The notes under the pieces were generated by a model. It saw only the letters and a program-made list of their open reading frames with translations. It made no database searches and was not told the origin of the DNA. A stretch of DNA of 64,000 nt from Tribonema minus (Eukaryota; Sar; Xanthophyceae; Tribonematales; Tribonemataceae), in contig JAFCMP010000076.1 in NCBI GenBank assembly GCA_017506865.1, forward strand, positions 124,001-188,000. Direction: 5' to 3'. The position numbers and the translations under genes are program-made. Shown one piece after another: positions 44,701-55,872 of this stretch; the first letter of the stretch is position 1, and every line of letters begins with the position of its first letter.

Positions 44701-47700
44701 GTGCAGGTAGCCGTAATTTCTGTGCGTACAGGAGGTGGGGGGGTGGTCAGCTTAGGTGTGAAATCAGTGCTATTGGAAGGGTTAAGGCTGTTGATGAGAC
44801 CGTGAGTTCAGGTTGAAGACACCAGACAAGCTGGCAGCTGTGGTATCTGTGCATGCCAGGGGCAGGGAGCTGCTGTGAGGGTTAATGTTGCTGGCAATCA
44901 GAGATAGAATTAGGGTAAACGCCTGAGTGGAAGAGGCAGGAGGCTGAAGTTGCGCGTGCAGTCAGATCTGCTTCATCTGTGTCAAGCAGGATGGGCCTGA
45001 ACACGCATGAGTGCTGCTGATGCATGATACCTTTGAGATCAAGCAGTTGTCTGCAGCCAAGGGTCAGCTTAGTGGAGGGCAAGGGCACATGGTGGCAGAA
45101 GTCAACATTAGCTGCGCAATGTATCAGGCTTATGGTCATCGCTTTGCAATTGCAATAACTACGCATAGGAAGACAACACTCTTTGCAGTTGATGATTGAG
45201 AGTCCTTCTGAAGCAACACTTGCCTAGTTGTCTGTGTCATGTTACATGAAAGAGCTCATCAATTTTACATTTGAAAAGGTCACAGGTTTTTGCGCATGAC
45301 AATCCACATAACTCTACCATGAAGGCTTGACTAGCAGACAGGAGAAACGGCAACATGACACACGTACAGCCAGTTTGAACTGCTGGATCTGGGGTAGTAC
45401 ACAGTGCGAAGCAACTGTCATCAGGTGCTCAGCTGGCGATTCTAACATTCATGATGCGCAGCAGTTGGTAAAGGCCCGGGTCCTTCATTCTTGATGGAAG
45501 GCTGTCAGAGAACATAATTCGCTTGAACCAGCAGTGAGAATGGAGGATGCGCACTCACTCTTGGTAGAAGGCCGATATGGTCTCAGGGGGCACCAGGCCA
45601 AAGCCATATCGGCGCTGCATGTAGGCGCTTCGCCGCAGCACCGTGGATCCCACGCGCTGCACCAGCCGCATCTCGGGGTCAATCTGCCAGTCACAATGAG
45701 AACAGAATGAAAAAGTGCAAGGCTTTAAATGAGTGTGTGCATGAAACAAGACACAAGTAGAGACATGAACTAGCCAGATCTCTGTGTTGATTTGGAAGAA
45801 TGCAAAATTGGAGCGAATGTCAGAGTTGAAGTGAGTGCATGCGCTGAACTTAAGCACCAGCTCGAGTAATAAACACAACTTAACTGACAAAACTACTTCT
45901 GGATGATTTCTAAAAAGGAACAAAGCAGCAGCATTCCCTTGCATAATGATGCCAACGTGGTGTGCAGTGCGACGCCAGAGGCCACGGGCCCACACATCGT
46001 CTTGCATGGGCAGGGCTAGCGTCTAAACTCAGACAGCCTTGGCGCAACAGACTTTAGGTTTCGAGCCCTGGCTAAAATAGTTTAGCCATGGCGCAACTGG
46101 CGCAACTCTTATCAAGGCTTCTAGTGCTTCTACAGTCACTATTCAGGCCCATAGAGCTTACATAAGGGCTAGGGTTAGGGTTACGGTCATGACTAACCCT
46201 AGTTAGTCATGACCGTAACCCTAACCCTAGTTAAAACACTAACCCTAGGCAAGACTCGCGAGTACACTCGCAACTAATGAGTGATACTCGTGAGTAAACT
46301 TGCGAGTATCGCCAGTAGCGCCACGAGTCACTTGAGCCGGCAGCTGGCGCAATTGGCGCAACTCACTGGCGCAACGTGTTTGGCGCAAGAGGTTAGTTTA
46401 GGCGCTAGCCCTGTGGATGGGAAACCAGACTGACTGCCACCTTTGTGACGCTCCACACAGAAGTGCTTAACATGCTCTGCACAGCAGTGCTCAATATAAA
46501 CGGTCAGATGTGAGGTACGATGGCAACATTGCAAAAGTGGGCCATCTTGGGGGGGGGGGGGGGGGGGGGGCCTGCCCTTGCGACGCAGACAACAATTGCT
46601 CGCGTAAAAAAACTTCAACTTGAAGTTCTCACCTCTGAAATGCCCTCAGGCACCACGAGCCTCCGCCACTGCGCCTTGTAGGAGGCCAGCTCTGGCCTGT
46701 CCACGTCCACCCCCTGCCAGTACCCCTGCACCGCGTGCCACACCAGAAAGTTCTCCACGCCGTACTTGGTTTTGGCCAGTTGGACGGTGGCGCTGAGGTC
46801 GGTGAACTTGTGGTTCGCACGCAGCCCTGCGCGCATGCGGCGTGATTTGTGTCACTTAGGATAGTTTTGTCTTCCAGAGTCCTACTAAGCCAGCAACCCA
46901 ACCAGCATCGCATGGCCTATTCACAGCTATTGAGAAAGCAAGAGCATTTTAAATTGTGTGTGAGCGCAGGCCTGCAGTTAAAGAATTAAGTGTATGTGTA
47001 GCACGGCTCCAGTGTGCCTAGGTTTTTCTGATCATTCCAATGAATCTTCAATGAATCTTGACAATGCATGTTGCCAACAAGCGGCTGTGGATCAAGATCA
47101 ATGGCATGGGCGCACCAGGGTCAGGGTATGGGTCAAAGTTAATAAATGTCAGCAAGCCCACAACGGCAGCATCAGCAGCAGCAGGGTATTCTTGAATGGC
47201 TACACATGCACGTACAAAGCTATGTCTTCTACCGTATCGTGTTGTGGCGGAGGCAGTGCTGGTCAGCATTATCAACTGCTGCAGCTCATCAGCATTGTGT
47301 AATGCATTTATAGAGAATTAACAATGCGTGACCATTTAGCATTAGGGTTAGTGATCAGTCTCCTCTTGGTCTGCGGCAAATTGCAATGGCCCAGCTGTTG
47401 CGAATGCCATTGAGTCATTCCAATGTTTGAGGCGATCACGCGTTCTGTTGCCTTGTTGAGAACGGTGAGTGAAGCAGTTCAAGTTCAGCAAACCCATAGA
47501 CAAAGTTTTTGCAGACCAAACCTTCATTCAACAATCACCATTGTCAATGCGTAGTCCTCTCAGGAGGAGCAAGCCCTTGCTTCCCTCTGTCAGCTCACGC
47601 TGCCGCTGAATGCCTTCACGAATGTCACTTACAGTACACGATAGACCAGGACATGCCTGTATATTTGTAAATCATGTGTGTGTACCTGTGAGCCTATCTC

Positions 47701-50700
47701 GCCACTGCTTGCCGTTGGGAGCGTCCACCTGTCCAACGCTCTGCCAGCCGTCGTCCAACACCATCCATCGCACGCGGATGCCCGCTCTGTGACACAAACC
47801 ATTGCGGTACATCATGTCATATTCCGGCATGTCAACATGACTGGAGTTCTGCCATGCGCATACACAGTATGCATATACGGCGTAGACGACTGTTGTTTCA
47901 CGAATGCCCGCTCTGCACCATACATATATACAGTCGCAGCATATTCAGGGTGTTGTCAGGGTACGCAGCATGTCATCATTATTTGCTGCATGTTCACCCG
48001 CTCCATGAGGCAAAGCAGCCATGCTTGACAACGCTACTGGTGTTTTCCAGCGCAAGCGATGGCTTAGGGTTAGCGTTAGGGTTAGGGATTAGGGTTACAT
48101 ATGTACCAATATGCAGCACAATTTTGTCAGCGTATGCGGACGCGCGCTATGAGACACGAGGCATTAAAGCACGCCAACATTCTGCAAGGGTTGCCATGCA
48201 TATACATAGTATGCGTGCAATGAGTGATGAAGTTTTTTTTTTGTTGAGTGTTACAGACGGTGCACGATGTTATGTGTAGTATGCAAGTGCCGCGCCATGA
48301 AGTGGTTGCAATTTGCAGGCAACCATTGCGTGTCTGAGGTCCAAGGCTGGCATAACCGCTTATGGATGTGTACGCAGCAGCCTCTACGTACACACAATCA
48401 TGAAAGCTGTGACATGTGTGACCCAGCAACCTCACCAGCTCGGGGTAAGAATTGAGAATAGGGTGAAATAACCCTCCTACATACCCCTGAGTATGCCTGG
48501 TACGGTATGCCTGAATGCAGTGATGTACACTCACTTTGTGAGGCTCTCCAGACCAGCTTCCACCTTCTCATGGTTCACCAGTGTATAGCTGCCGATGCGG
48601 GGAGGCGCAATGGAAGAGCATAGGCAGACCGTTTGATTGCATTTATGTTGGCCAGCAAATATGTTTGTAGTAGCAAAAAAAAAAAGTATAAACATGCGCT
48701 GCATTGGGTCATTTAACGCATTCATCACGCTGAACCTGCTTGTAGCACTGCCACATGCTCTCTTTACCCACTGTCATTGTGCCAGAACTTGATTGCGTGA
48801 AAGTGACAACTGCCAAAGCTTGCTGGTGGAGGTTGCAAAAGCGTCCGCAGCCACTGCACCGCATGTTCAAAAGTGCGCAACTACCAGACAACCGCTGAAG
48901 CAAACGAGGCAAAAGGGCAGCTGCAGTGAGCACCGACAGGCGATGTCATACTGCACAACCAGTTTGCAGCATGTTCAACCACAACCAAGTGCATGCAAGA
49001 CCGGTTTCTGCAGTCACACAAGCTATGGAGCTGCTCCACGTAGGATAGGTCTCATCAGCAGGCTGGCACTGTTGATGAGTGCACACACAAAAAAACAGCA
49101 CTGGTGACGCTCCAAGCGTGCCTAATCCCCTAACCTACCTTTTGAGGCATACTGCAGGTATTATGGCCTTGCACTTTTGAGTCCAACACAACAACAAAAA
49201 CACTGTCACAATTCACCATTCACACTGCTCAACTGCACGAATGGCAGTGCTATGAAAGAGTCCTCCGTAAGCGATCAATTGTCCCACTCACCAGCTGTCC
49301 CAGGTGCACCACCCGAAGTGATTGACAAACGAGGGCACGCCTTGCTCCACCGACCGCCGCCTCCCGCCCCCCAGATGTGCCCCCCCCGCACCCCCATTCA
49401 CCGCCCACTCCCCCCCCTCCCCCCCGGACGACGCCGGCGTTGAAACCGCCGCGCTAGCGCCAGGGTGAGAGCTGAGGCCCTCAAAATCCGCCCCTGCATC
49501 AGAGCCCACGCTAACTGTAAGTTCAACTTCGCCCGCCTCGATCACTGCTGCGCTGTCCAGCTGAGCCTCCTCTGCTGCATCCAGGCCATGCGCCTCACTG
49601 GCCGCGGTGCTGAGGTCCGCAGCGGGCGTCGCTGAGTCGGCGTGGTATCTGCACGCCAGGCGGGTGGGGGGGGGGGGGGGGGGGGGCGACGAGAAAACAG
49701 CGCGTGAGGGCTGTGAGATCAGGCATGTGGCTGGCGGTGGCATGCGGGAAGTGCATGATACTGCTTCCGATGCATATGATGCTGCCAATGGTGAACGCTC
49801 CACGTTTTGATCGAATCGCGACTGCTGTGGAGTCTCAGCACTCTACGTCTGTGACGCACACAAATCAGGGGTGTGCGCCGCACACAGAAGGCAGACAGGG
49901 ACTAGCAAACTTCAAACAGCCGTGTGCACGGCAGTGCTCAACTCACTTCCTCACGACGGCCATGGACGCCTCCAGCAGCACAAAAGGGTCCGCCCCCACC
50001 GCGATGTACAGCGCGTGCACGTATGCCGGCACCGGCGTCCCCGGACACCCCGTCTCGGCCACCACGTGCAGCGTCTGATCCGCGGCGCCTTTCAGCGAGC
50101 ACTTGACCACTCCGTCCAGCAGCGGAATGAATACGGTGTACAGCGTGCCGCCGTCGGGCAGCGCCTCCGGGGTCTCGCCGAGCAGCAGCTGCGTCTCGGG
50201 GGGGACCGCGGAGGGGTGCGCGATGTGCGAGGGGCGCATCCACCAGAGCTTGAACCTGCTGAGCGCCACCATGCGCGTGCAGGTTGGGCGGCCGAGGCGC
50301 CACTGCACCGTGCCCTGATTGGGCGCGCGCGTCTGGAGGGTGATGACGGCGGCGCCGATGGTGCCGTCGTCGAAGAGGGGGTCCACCTGGACGTCGTCGG
50401 CTTTGAGTTCCGCGTTGAGCTGCGCGTAGGGGGTGGGTGGGTGGGGGGAAGGGGGGTGGGGGGAAGGGGGGTGCGGGGAAGGGGGGGGGGGGCAATAGAG
50501 GTCAGTGGCCAGATGATGCGGGCAAGCAGCAGAGACAACAGGAGTGAGCCTCGTGCAACGATTGTTTCTTGTCGTGTAAACGGGGTGCTGCGAAATGCAC
50601 ACTTGCACTGCTAGGTACATGGTAGGCAATTCAAGTGGCCCCGAACGAGGATCTGCATGTAAGCAGCCTTTCCCAGTTGAGGGCTTGGTCCTCTCCATAG

Positions 50701-51212
50701 TTCTATCATGCACAAAATGTAACATAGAGATGTCTCGACCATCAAAGCAATGGCGATCACTTCCAACACCGCGGCCGCCACCTTGTAGTTGAAGTATGGT
50801 CAACTTGGCCGAGTAGGGCCACATGCGGAAACCAGCATCGAATATGCCTAGGCAGGCGTGCACAGGGAGCCCTGTGGTCCTCTTTCCGCACAAGCCAGGC
50901 CGGCGCATGCCGACATCAAGCACAACCTCAAGCCGCGGCGCCAGTGCAAACAGAACTACTTGACGCCTCAGCTCAGCTGCGCCCAGCAACGCAAGCGTGA
51001 GCTTCTGGAATTGTGCGTGAAATTTCATTCTCTGCGGCCGAGCTGACCTTGTCAGGCCGTGTGCCGCTGGTGAACTGCTCGATCTGGTGTGGCCCCAGGC
51101 GTAAGATGCCGCCGTCCTGGTGGTGCTCCCCGAGCATGAACTCTCCGCTGGGGCTGCGGCCATAGCCGCTGTCCCGCCTGCTGCAGCAGCAGTTGAGCAC
51201 GCTCTCCGCCAT
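41780..51212 (-). CDS. GH36 raffinose-synthase/seed-imbibition-type glycosidase, ten exons
   Basis: Raffinose-synthase/SIP-type GH36 enzyme; the family transfers or hydrolyses alpha-galactosyl groups. Exons: 51048-51212, 49947-50419, 49292-49648, 48535-48588, 47686-47786, 46633-46826, 45559-45683, 44015-44606, 43149-43377, 41780-42162 (last acceptor could be 10 bp further upstream). All junctions are GT/AG and phases join to ~891 codons, near the usual family length. Family motifs in order: RFKLWWM and ETQLLL (exon 2), HFGWCTWDS (3), WMVLDDGWQS (5), GLRANHKF (6), GVDGVKVDAQ with the nucleophile Asp at ~506 (8), DWDMFQ, VYISDRPGEHD with the acid/base Asp at ~648, SIWNENP and GVVGVFN (9), AVYLHNAMEL (10). 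Exon 8 has an eight-Gly insert; exon 3 carries a long Ala/Gly/Ser-rich linker. No signal peptide at the chosen ATG suggests a cytosolic enzyme. The C-terminal exon is not found. Donor versus hydrolase specificity cannot be told. Confidence 0.88.
46038..46392. repeat. Scattered GGCGCAA repeats in GH36 intron 6
   Basis: Seven copies of GGCGCAA in about 350 bp (one near 46040, two near 46090-46105, four at 46345-46390), several in a TGGCGCAACT context. They flank the telomere-like palindrome. Function unknown. Confidence 0.7.
46169..46230. repeat. Perfect 28-bp inverted repeat made of telomere-like units
   Basis: Arms 46169-46196 and 46203-46230 are exact reverse complements around a 6-base loop. 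Each arm holds two GGGTTA units followed by CGGTCATGACTAA. It lies in intron 6 of the GH36 gene; further CTAACCC units follow. Confidence 0.92.
46549..46570. repeat. Homopolymer tract G22
   Basis: Run of 22 G in GH36 intron 6, which is a C-run on the transcribed strand. Length may be unreliable in sequencing. Confidence 0.9.
48061..48098. repeat. Short TTAGGG-like array in GH36 intron 4
   Basis: Five degenerate units (TTAGGGTTAGCGTTAGGGTT and on). A single unit also lies near 47341. Confidence 0.8.
49666..49686. repeat. Homopolymer tract G21 before the exon 3 acceptor
   Basis: On the gene strand this is a C21 run about 20 bases from the exon 3 acceptor, so it sits where a polypyrimidine tract would be. 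The exon 2 acceptor has a similar C-rich stretch at 50430-50492. Confidence 0.85.
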
Positions 51213-51334
51213 GGTCGCGCTCGGCAGCGAAAGCACGCGTGCGTCTCCAACAAAGCCCTCGGAAGTTTGAAGTTGCCAACTTCCCTCCGCAGTGCGCATT
51301 GGCAGTGTACTTCCGAAGGCTGCTTGGTGCAACG
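51213..51334. promoter_or_regulatory. Bidirectional promoter region between GH36 and Tic22-like genes
   Basis: Only 122 bp separate the two start codons, so 5' UTRs and promoter elements must overlap. Visible features: a CCAAT-type box on the minus strand (GCCAATGC, 51296-51303), an inverted pair CTCGGAAGT (51258-51266) and ACTTCCGAAG (51309-51318), and GGAAGTT...AACTTCC (about 51261-51284). No TATA box. The start points are inferred from the ATGs. Confidence 0.55.
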
Positions 51335-53813
51335 ATGCGGGGAGCCATCGCTTCAGTATGCCTGCTGCTGGCGGCAGAAGGGGCCAGCGGCTTCGTTACG
51401 CCCAGCCTGGCGCCTGCTCGGACATGCAGTAGCACAGCTTTGCAGATGGCTGCGCCAGACCAACAACCACAACATACACCACAGAGGCGATTGCGATTGA
51501 AAAAGCGGCTGGCGCAGGTGGCTGCTGGGTTTGCCGTTGCCACCGCTGGCGCACCAGCTCTGTCACAAGGCATCAGGTCGGGCCACAGCACATGTTTACA
51601 CCTGGCACCCTGCCGACACAACAAACATGCATGCATTCGCCTCGCGTAACTTGCAGTTGCTGTCGATTGTTATAACCATTCCCCTGCCTCGACATCGCCT
51701 CAGGTCTCTGCTGCCTGATGCGGGAGCGGGCCAGGTGCTGTCGGAGGTGTTGATGCCATCGGCAGAGGCTTCCGTCTTCAAGAAGTTCAACCAGAGGACG
51801 CTAAAGGAAAAGCTGGCGAACGTGCCTGCCTTCGCAATAGTCAACAGGGGAGGCAACTTCTATCTCAACATCAAGGAGACGGGGGGGCAGCAGGGCATGT
51901 TCTTCACGTCCTTCGAGGACGCCAACGACATGCTCTTCGAGATGCTGCAGTCGCCGGGCTTGAACGGCGACGCTCGCATCCTGATCATACCCCTGGACAA
52001 GGCCTTTGACATGATCAAACACCCACGGGCTACGGGCATGGTTAATGACATGGGGCAGCCGGAGACCATTGAGTTCCGGTTTCACGAGGCGGTGCACCCG
52101 CGGGAGAAGATGGAGCTCTACAGGGTGCAGGACAAACAAGGCGCTGCTGTGCCGGTGTTCTATGCGGGCGGGCTGACTATTGTTAAGGAGGGGGTGAAGG
52201 TCAAGCCGGTTTTCTTCGATGTCAAGGTGAGTTGGCAGCTTTTGCCGCCGGCGGTCCAATTACAGGCAGCGTAAGCTTGCAGACTTGCATGTGATAAGTA
52301 CGTGTGTGGATGCTGTGATTCATGGCAAGTTATGAGAACCTGTGGAGAATTGTGTTGGACAGTCGGCCAGCTGCTTCTGTGCACGCGGCAAATATGCGAT
52401 AAGTTGAGGTTGGCCATCAGCACTCTTGCGCGCTAGTGATGCTCAGGTAAGGTAACACCAAGGGTACCTCTGTTGGTGTGCTAATGAAGTTGAAGTTTTC
52501 AGTTCTACAGAGCTGCAGCTGTTATGGCTCTCAATGTGTTGCTCGCCAAAGGCAGTGGCAGTCATGTAATCACTGTACCAGCCAAATGCAGCAAACACAC
52601 ATGCCATCAAGCGTGCAAAACATAGGCCAATTCTTGAATCATGACAGATGACATCATGCCCTGACACGCATACGTCGGTGTTCTCCTCGCTGGCGCAGGT
52701 CAGTATGCAATTTCGAAGTACTATTGCGTAATGAGTCATGACTTTGGGGGCAGAGATTTAAAAGCACGCGAGGCACCAGATGGCCGCAAAGCGCAGGGCA
52801 AACCGCGATGATCACAAAGCTCATGCGAGCCGCACTTGATGCAACTGCTGCACCAGGGTACTCCACTTGTGAGAGCGCCTTATGCTGCTGTCACATTAAT
52901 CCTTTTCTTTCAGTGTTCTAAGCTTTGAGCACTGTCATCATGCATAGGCATAATCACTGTGGCAGTGCTCAGTTGCGTCTGCAGCATGATCACGCATGTG
53001 CGCGGTGGTGAAAGCCCAGAAGTAGTGAACAAAGCATAGACGTTGCTTTTCGGTTGGCCAGCACTGTACTGACATTTGCAACGATGGGTGCAATGAATGG
53101 ATGACTGTCACGAAACAAGAGGTATCGATTGAGTTTGATGAACGCTTGGTAGGCGGCTTGGCTGACTGCGCACAGCACCGCGCCGAACGCGCTGCTTTTC
53201 ATCATCAGATCACTCACAAGACGCATCTAGCTGCTGATGTATGTACGTGTCTATGTATATGCTGCAGCGCTCAGCATCTCCAAGTCTGTGGACAGCAGGT
53301 CTGGTGCTGTGCACAAGTGCCGTGCGCGTTGCGGTTGTTGTTGTTGTTGTGTGTGATGCTGACCTCAAACTGGGACACAAGAAATGGCATGTAGGTACTG
53401 TTGAAGTCTACCAAGCGCGGGCTTGGCAAGCGCAGAAGAGCAGAGACCGCTTTTCAAAGTCTGCACTGCTCTTGCCCTCAATGACAACGCGTCATTACAG
53501 CCGTTGTTGCAACACACCGCATGCTCATGGTGCGTAACTGTCATGTTTGTAACTGTCAACTGTCATGCGTGTCACTCCACAGGAGCTTCTGGACGCCTGG
53601 TTCAAGGCCGCAAAGACGGACCCCAACATGCCGCGCGTACCCGACATCCAGGTCTACAACCTCCCCGAATTGCTGCTGCTCATGGAATCCGACCCTACCA
53701 AGCACACGGACTTTGGGTTTGTGCCAGCGGGCAGCTCTGTGGAGGCGATAAAGGAAGTTAGGGGGCAGCACGGAACGCGCGCACGGCCCATGTACCGCCT
53801 GTTCTCGTACTAG
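51335..53813 (+). CDS. Tic22-like plastid protein-import component, three exons
   Basis: Exons 51335-51576, 51704-52226 and 53583-53813 (GT/AG, phases 2 and 0) join to 331 residues. Tic22 is a soluble intermembrane-space chaperone that helps preproteins cross plastid envelopes. Residues 1-19 form a signal peptide (IASVCLLLAAEGASG) followed by Phe, then a Ser/Thr/Pro/Arg-rich stretch to about 37 (SSTALQM): the bipartite leader of a complex red-lineage plastid. The mature part has family-like segments EKLANVPAFAIVN, GQQGMFFTSFEDANDM, ARILIIPLDKAFDM, AVPVFYAGGLTI and the last exon ELLDAWFKAAK. The start is the first ATG and gives the signal peptide. Introns 51577-51703 and 52227-53582; the second is long and holds no other gene. 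Gene name unassigned, family call good. Confidence 0.88.
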
Positions 53814-54226
53814 GGGGTAGGCGGCGAAGGGTGGGGGGGGGGTGAGGAAATTGAATGAAACTTCAACTTCAACCCATGTGTGTCTGTCCTCCGTGTACGG
53901 AGGGAGTGCAGTGTTGCGCGCTTGTTGTTCGCATCCGGTCCTGCGTGTGCATTGCTTCATTGAGGTGCCTCAGTACTTTGTGCTGTTGTTTGCAGCATGT
54001 CCAGTAGCGGTGCATGTGCGTTTGTGCAGCAGCTTGGCGGTCTGGGCAACACACAATTGGGGTGGGCATAAGTTGATGTGGCATTGTGGTTTACCAGCAG
54101 TGTTGGAAGGTCAAATCAGATCGCGCTGGCATCCGTGGGGTGCAATGATGCATGCTGACTCCGCTGCATGCTTTTAATTACATGTACTTCGAGGTAGTCA
54201 TTATGATGACTCAACAAACGGCTCAT
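53814..54226. other. 3' flank of the Tic22-like gene
   Basis: Likely 3' UTR and spacer. No gene seen. The last 8 bases (CGGCTCAT) are the target-site duplication of the next element. Confidence 0.5.
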
Positions 54227-54956
54227 TAGGGTTGGCACATTGCGTATATTTGGATTTTGCATACCCGCATATATACGTATTTTTGGCGTACAATACGTAT
54301 ATACTGCGTATATTAGCGTATCTGACAAAGCCAAATCTCGCTACGACGACTTGTCGTCTTTAGATTTCTCTGAAACCAGGTGCATTCGAACGGGCTCAGG
54401 GTGCTGATTACAGACATGCAGACACTAGAAATAATTGCCTTCATAAAGTGTCATCAGAGCAACACTTGAAGTGTGGGATTTTCTTGAAGTTGGCCGAAAT
54501 GCCAAAAGAAGCTTGGTTACGGCCTGAGTGCGCCGACCGCATGGTGCCGCTGAAAAGCTGCGCCTCGTCAGAGGGCAGCGTGTCTGTCAGCATGTGCAGC
54601 GACTCCCTTCCCATCGTCCTCTTCCACATCACCGACAGAACAAGCCGTGAAGGCTCATGCAGGCTCTGCTGGCCAGGTGCGAAGCTGCCTGAGCCACTGA
54701 ATTGCCAAGTTCAGGCTGTGCAGGCGCCTTCTGTGGCTTGAGACCACCGCTCAGCCCTGCCTTTCCGCTTCTGGCCCCCAGATAGCCCTAGCCACCTTAC
54801 CCTTGGCATGCGCTGGGCCACGGGCAGCGCTCGTGAGCACCACAGCGGTGCAAAAGCGTATACGCGAATATACGCCCCGTTTCGGCGTCTACGCGTATAT
54901 ATACGCGTATGTACCAATATACCGTATATATACTATCTACGCACGTGCCAACCCTA
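54227..54956. mobile_element. Non-autonomous hAT-like element (730 bp)
   Basis: Ends are perfect 12-bp inverted repeats, TAGGGTTGGCAC and GTGCCAACCCTA, flanked by an exact 8-bp duplication CGGCTCAT (54219-54226, 54957-54964). Both subterminal regions are packed with GCGTATAT/ATATACGC motifs, as expected for hAT transposase-binding sites. The middle (about 54340-54830) lacks these repeats and has one 97-codon open frame (54448-54741) with no known domain. No transposase. The TIR resembles that of the 15.8-kb hAT (TAGGG start, shared TGGCACA). Confidence 0.9.
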
Positions 54957-54964
54957 CGGCTCAT

Positions 54965-55872
54965 TATTGCGCAACTTCAACAGGGCCTTGGGTCAAGTAC
55001 TACCCTAGCCTGGGGTCTACCATCTCAGCCTGTGCAATGCCATCACTCAACTCATGTTGCTTGATGTAGCTAGATCACTCGCAATTGGAGTGCCCTCGAC
55101 TGGCTGCAGTTGGTACTTTTTATTAATTCTCGCTCAGGGCGCGAAAAAGCCCAGATGATTGGCATCTAGCTGTAAGGAATCTACATGTCGTATGACAGTC
55201 TGAAAGTGTCGCAACGACAACCACTCAAACGCCGCCGCCGCCAAATGGCATCTCGGGGTCCTCCCCTACGTCCTCCTCCCGGATCCCATATTTGGGCCAG
55301 CCTGGCCCAATTAACTATTTGGGCCAGGGGGGTTGAACACCCCCCAGCAAGTGCACATTTGAAGTGTGCGTGTTCGCAGCAGTCGCCCTTGCAGTTCTGG
55401 CGCTACGCACAGTGCGGAGGCCGTGTTGACCGAGTAAGCAGCTAAGACAGCAATCAGTGGGCTTGGTGACGCACAGATGGAGGGCTCGCCTCCGGCGAGC
55501 TCAGCTGCAACCGCTGGAGATGTCGAGGTGACTATGAAGCAACTGCCAAATTTCATTCATAACTTGCCATCTGCAGCGGTAGACCAATGTCCATGAGGGA
55601 GTCAGGTTCATGTTCCAAGCCATTTTGACATCGGCCTTGTAAGCTTCACAGCTTGAGTGGACCAGTCGCACTGCACATGTTGCGTACTCAAAACTCAAAG
55701 ACACACACCAACGGACAGCAGCGCTACCGCGGGCATGGCCAGTTTGGCTCAAGTTTGACTGTACTGTTAGCTCTCGCACTGCATGGCCACTGCGTTTTCT
55801 GAGTGCACGGCACAGCTCGACCTTAGATAGCAGATCGTGTCAAGCTGATCGCATTGTGCCCTGTTCGTTTGC
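54965..55872. other. Spacer upstream of the MULE gene
   Basis: Contains short palindromic blocks (TTGGGCCAGCCTGGCCCAA near 55287; TATTTGGGCCAGG near 55316; CTCGCCTCCGGCGAG near 55487). It may include the MULE promoter. No gene is supported and I could not recognise a MULE terminal inverted repeat. Confidence 0.4.

Noticed and set aside
46169-46230. Palindrome as a transcription terminator or a CRISPR-like repeat
   Set aside because: It lies within an intron of a eukaryotic gene and consists of telomere-type units; there are no regularly spaced repeats or spacers.
49943-51253. A 436-codon minus-strand frame across the GH36 5' region
   Set aside because: It is partly intron. The spliced model with exons 51048-51212 and 49947-50419 gives in-phase junctions and family motifs; the middle of the long frame has none.
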